From contig PWNO01000045.1 of assembly GCA_003557765.1 (NCBI GenBank), positions 1 to 9,244 of the forward strand: DNA of 9,244 bases, given 5' to 3'. The notes beneath the pieces are model-generated. The model had not been told where the DNA came from, did no database searches, and worked only from the letters and a program-made list of their open reading frames with translations. Each line of letters begins with the position of its first letter. Position 1 is the stretch's first letter. The DNA comes from Bacteroidales bacterium. GTDB taxonomy: Bacteria > Bacteroidota > Bacteroidia > Bacteroidales > UBA7960. Of the stretch, positions 7,320 to 9,244 are shown piece after piece. The position numbers and the translations under genes were made by a program.

Positions 7320-7895
7320 ATGAAAACCAACAAAATTATTGGGCTGCTGGCATTCTTTTTTATGATTGCCTTCACAGCTTGTGATGATGACAACGACAAT
7401 GATTTGGATATGCCTGAAATGGGAAGCTTCTCACTCAGCATTTCCGGTGACATGGATTACCAAACCGAGGGCATGGCCTATTTCGGACACTATTATGACC
7501 CTGAGTTTGGTGAGGACATCTTCATAGTGAGCCTCGCCGAAGGCATCGAAACCACTTTCAACATGTTCTTTATCAAATCTGGTGATCAGCCGGCAACCGG
7601 CCAGCATGCGGTCGTTTCATTTGATTTTGAAGAAGACGGAGATCTGCCCTCAGATGCATTTGTATCAAGCATTACGATACAGTTCGACAATAATGATGCG
7701 CCTGAGATATATTTTTTGCAAGCCGAGGCTGGCTCCATTAACATCCAGGAGTCTTCCAACAACCGCGTGAATGGCAGTTTTGAGTATGATGGTACAGGAT
7801 TCCATACCATGGTACCTGAAGAGGAATTACAGGTAACAGTTTCGGGCGAATTCAATGCCATCTTCGCTGATCCTGGTGATCCTGGTTTTGATTAG
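7320..7895 (+). CDS. Secreted, probably surface-exposed lipoprotein of unknown function
   Basis: The protein is 191 residues from ATG 7320. MKTNK, a hydrophobic core (IIGLLAFFFMIAF) and the lipobox FTAC place the lipidated cysteine at residue 21, giving a mature protein of 171 residues. The in-frame ATG at 7263 would add 19 residues before the signal peptide and is rejected. The Cys is followed by DDDNDND, like the acidic lipoprotein export signal that sends Bacteroidota lipoproteins to the cell surface. The mature part is acidic, rich in alternating beta-strand patterns (GSFSLSISGDMDY, QVTVSGEFNAIF), and has no cysteine beyond the anchor and no catalytic motif I can name. The tail contains an exact 9-bp tandem repeat, GATCCTGGT twice at 7869-7886, encoding DPGDPG. 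I do not recognise a characterised family. It is flanked by long spacers and seems monocistronic. Confidence 0.82.
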   Translation: MKTNKIIGLLAFFFMIAFTACDDDNDNDLDMPEMGSFSLSISGDMDYQTEGMAYFGHYYDPEFGEDIFIVSLAEGIETTFNMFFIKSGDQPATGQHAVVSFDFEEDGDLPSDAFVSSITIQFDNNDAPEIYFLQAEAGSINIQESSNNRVNGSFEYDGTGFHTMVPEEELQVTVSGEFNAIFADPGDPGFD

Positions 7896-8017
7896 ATTGT
7901 GTTGATGGAGACAGGACAGAAGGCGCCTTTGAACTGAACACTGACTGCTGAGCGCTGATTCATGTAGCGCAAGGGAGGCGAATTTGACCTTCCGGATATT
8001 GATCAACCGGACTTTTC
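7896..8017. other. Spacer after the lipoprotein gene with small repeats and palindromes
   Basis: No gene is seen. The stretch contains the palindrome AAGGCGCCTT (7920-7929) and four successive heptamers beginning CTGA (7934-7961). It also has a 5-bp hairpin GCGCT (7952-7956)/AGCGC (7966-7970). TCCGG (7991-7995)/CCGGA (8007-8011) encloses the palindrome TTGATCAA and is followed by CTTTTC; this last hairpin could act as a weak terminator on the plus strand. Confidence 0.5.
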
Positions 8018-8170
8018 ATGTGTTTATAATTTTTATGTTTCGATCACATGAACCGAGCACTTTGCGAGCTCGGCGAAGCCAAACTCGCCATGAGATAATC
8101 ATTCTCATGTGTGTCAATATATTGGCATGGCTCGTTTTATCTGATCGAAACATAAAAATTATAAACACAT
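8018..8170. repeat. 153-nt element bounded by a perfect 29-bp inverted repeat, with nested hairpins
   Basis: The left arm 8018-8046 (starting ATGTGTTTATAA) and right arm 8142-8170 (ending TTATAAACACAT) are exact reverse complements over 29 bp. With small mismatches the pairing continues inward to CGAGC (8054-8058)/GCTCG (8130-8134). The arms are about 21 percent GC, unlike the neighbouring genes. Inside are GCGAG (8064-8068)/CTCGC (8084-8088) capped by GGC-GAA-GCC, CATGAGA (8089-8095)/TCTCATG (8103-8109), and the palindrome CAATATATTG (8115-8124). The fold resembles a multi-branched cloverleaf. No obvious target-site duplication flanks it and it encodes no protein. It could be a MITE-like element, an invertible segment or a structured RNA. 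Confidence 0.9.
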
Positions 8171-8191
8171 AAATAATACAGGTTAAATCCT

Positions 8192-8199
8192 TATTTTTG
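8192..8199 (+). promoter_or_regulatory. Probable -7 element of the M3 peptidase promoter
   Basis: TATTTTTG matches TAnnTTTG perfectly and lies 48 nt upstream of the start codon. No TTTG is present 19-21 nt upstream. That position is occupied by the outer tip of the right inverted-repeat arm (ending 8170), so the -33 contact would fall on the edge of the repeat element. Confidence 0.45.
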
Positions 8200-8247
8200 C
8201 AGTCAATTGTTATCCGCCAATTTCTTCACTCACAAAAACGACGAACA

Positions 8248-9244
8248 ATGAAAAAGTATTGGTTATTATTGATTTTACCTGTAATGTTTATGGTCTCATG
8301 TGCACCGGCTGAAAAGCCCAACCCCTTCTTCAGCGAGTACGAAACCCCATTTGGCGTACCGCCTTTTGATGAAATTGAAAACGCACATTTTGAACCTGCC
8401 ATCATGGAGGGCATGGCACAGCAGGAAGCAGAGATTCAGGCTATTGTGGAAAATCCTGAGCCGCCTACCTTTGAAAACACCATCGAAGCCATGGAGTATT
8501 CCGGAGAGCTGTTGACCAGGGTGCTGCGTGTTTTTTACAATTTTAACTCCGCCCTGACCGGTCCTGAGATACAGGAGATCGCCCAGAAGATGTCTCCGAA
8601 GCTCTCGGAGCATTCGGACAACATCCGGCTAAACCTGGACCTTTTTGACCGGGTCAAGGAAGTCTACAACCAGCGCGAGGAGCTGGGCCTTTCCGATGAG
8701 CAAATGCGTTTGCTGGAAGAAACCTACAAAGGATTTGAACGCAGCGGCGCCAACCTACCGGCCGACAAACAGGAACGTCTGCGTGAGATCAATTCAGCGC
8801 TCTCCTCGCTTACTTTGCAATTTGGCCAGAATGTACTTGGCGAAACCAATGATTTCACCATGGTCATCGACAACGAGGAGGACCTGGCCGGCCTGCCACA
8901 GTCGTCTATCGAAGACGCTGCCGACCGGGCAGCAGGCATGGACATGGAAGGCAAGTGGGTGTTTACCCTGCACAATCCCAGTGTGATGCCCTTCCTTTAC
9001 AATGCCGACAACCGGGAGCTTCGCAAGAAGATGCAGCAGGCTTTTATCAACCGCGGCAACAACGACAATGAATTCAACAACCGGGAGATCCTGGCGAAAA
9101 TTGCCAACCTGCGCCACGAGCGTGCCAACCTCATGGGTTATGACAACCACGCACACTTTAGCCTGAAAGAAACCATGGCCGGCGACATCCCCGCGGTGAT
9201 GAACTTTGCCAACGAGGTATGGGAGCCCGCACTGGCCCTGGCCA
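8248..9244 (+). CDS. dcp: M3-family peptidyl-dipeptidase (Dcp-like), predicted lipoprotein, N-terminal part (cut by window edge)
   Basis: 332 codons are open to the window end. Dcp-type enzymes are zinc metallopeptidases that remove dipeptides from peptide C-termini. The visible part matches the N-terminal alpha-helical region of the family: NPFFSEYETPFGVPPFDEI (about 25-43), ENPEPPTFENTIEAME (about 68-83), the helix QMRLLEETYKGFERSGANLP and NNREILAKIANLRHERANLMGY. The zinc site HExxH should lie beyond the window. A signal peptide (MKKYWLLLILPVMFMVSC) ends in a slightly atypical lipobox MVSC, Cys18, so the enzyme is probably membrane-anchored rather than cytosolic; unlike the upstream lipoprotein it has no acidic run after Cys. 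The start at 8248 gives a complete signal peptide. It has its own probable promoter and lies 77 nt beyond the 153-nt inverted-repeat element. Confidence 0.92.
   Translation, partial: MKKYWLLLILPVMFMVSCAPAEKPNPFFSEYETPFGVPPFDEIENAHFEPAIMEGMAQQEAEIQAIVENPEPPTFENTIEAMEYSGELLTRVLRVFYNFNSALTGPEIQEIAQKMSPKLSEHSDNIRLNLDLFDRVKEVYNQREELGLSDEQMRLLEETYKGFERSGANLPADKQERLREINSALSSLTLQFGQNVLGETNDFTMVIDNEEDLAGLPQSSIEDAADRAAGMDMEGKWVFTLHNPSVMPFLYNADNRELRKKMQQAFINRGNNDNEFNNREILAKIANLRHERANLMGYDNHAHFSLKETMAGDIPAVMNFANEVWEPALALA

Noticed and set aside
7984..8172. 62-codon frame spanning the inverted-repeat element
   Set aside because: It starts at TTG and runs through both arms of the palindrome. Its hydrophobic look comes from the AT-rich arms, and there is no promoter or family match.
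8248..8613. Minus-strand open frames opposite the M3 peptidase
   Set aside because: The plus strand encodes a clear signal peptide and Dcp family sequence; the opposite frames are shadows.

Overview
The window looks like a chromosomal segment from a member of the Bacteroidota. The evidence is the rimP-nusA-infB cluster with Bacteroidota-style protein sequences, a DUF2723 membrane protein, lipoproteins with an acidic stretch after the lipidated cysteine, and promoters matching TTTG / TAnnTTTG rather than the E. coli consensus. Base composition looks close to balanced in the genes, with AT-rich intergenic patches. No phage, plasmid, CRISPR or insertion-sequence genes were found.

Minus strand, read from right to left. 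A 1033-residue DUF2723 membrane protein (6631-3530, GT-C glycosyltransferase-like, related to the TMEM260 protein O-mannosyltransferase family) is followed by a weak terminator-like hairpin. A promoter and a structured leader then lead into the translation/transcription operon: rimP (3364-2891, 30S maturation), nusA (2846-1611, elongation, pausing and termination) and infB (1545-1, initiation factor IF2). infB is cut by the window edge exactly where its GTPase P-loop begins, so only the long N-terminal extension is visible.

Plus strand, from 6864. A single tRNA-Gln(UUG) has a near-perfect promoter, an encoded CCA end and a strong intrinsic terminator. Next comes a spacer with a duplicated purine-rich octamer module, then an orphan secreted lipoprotein (7320-7895) whose CDDDNDND start suggests surface display. 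A 352-base spacer follows, and it holds the most unusual object in the window: a 153-nt element (8018-8170) bounded by a perfect 29-bp inverted repeat with three or more nested hairpins. The window closes with the N-terminal 332 codons of an M3-family peptidyl-dipeptidase (Dcp-like) predicted lipoprotein. Its promoter lies directly against the right arm of the inverted repeat.

Most of the window is core housekeeping sequence. The best candidates for something undescribed are the 153-nt inverted-repeat element (a MITE-like element, an invertible segment or a structured RNA), the rimP leader hairpin and the octamer repeat modules. None is shown to be a new system from this sequence alone.
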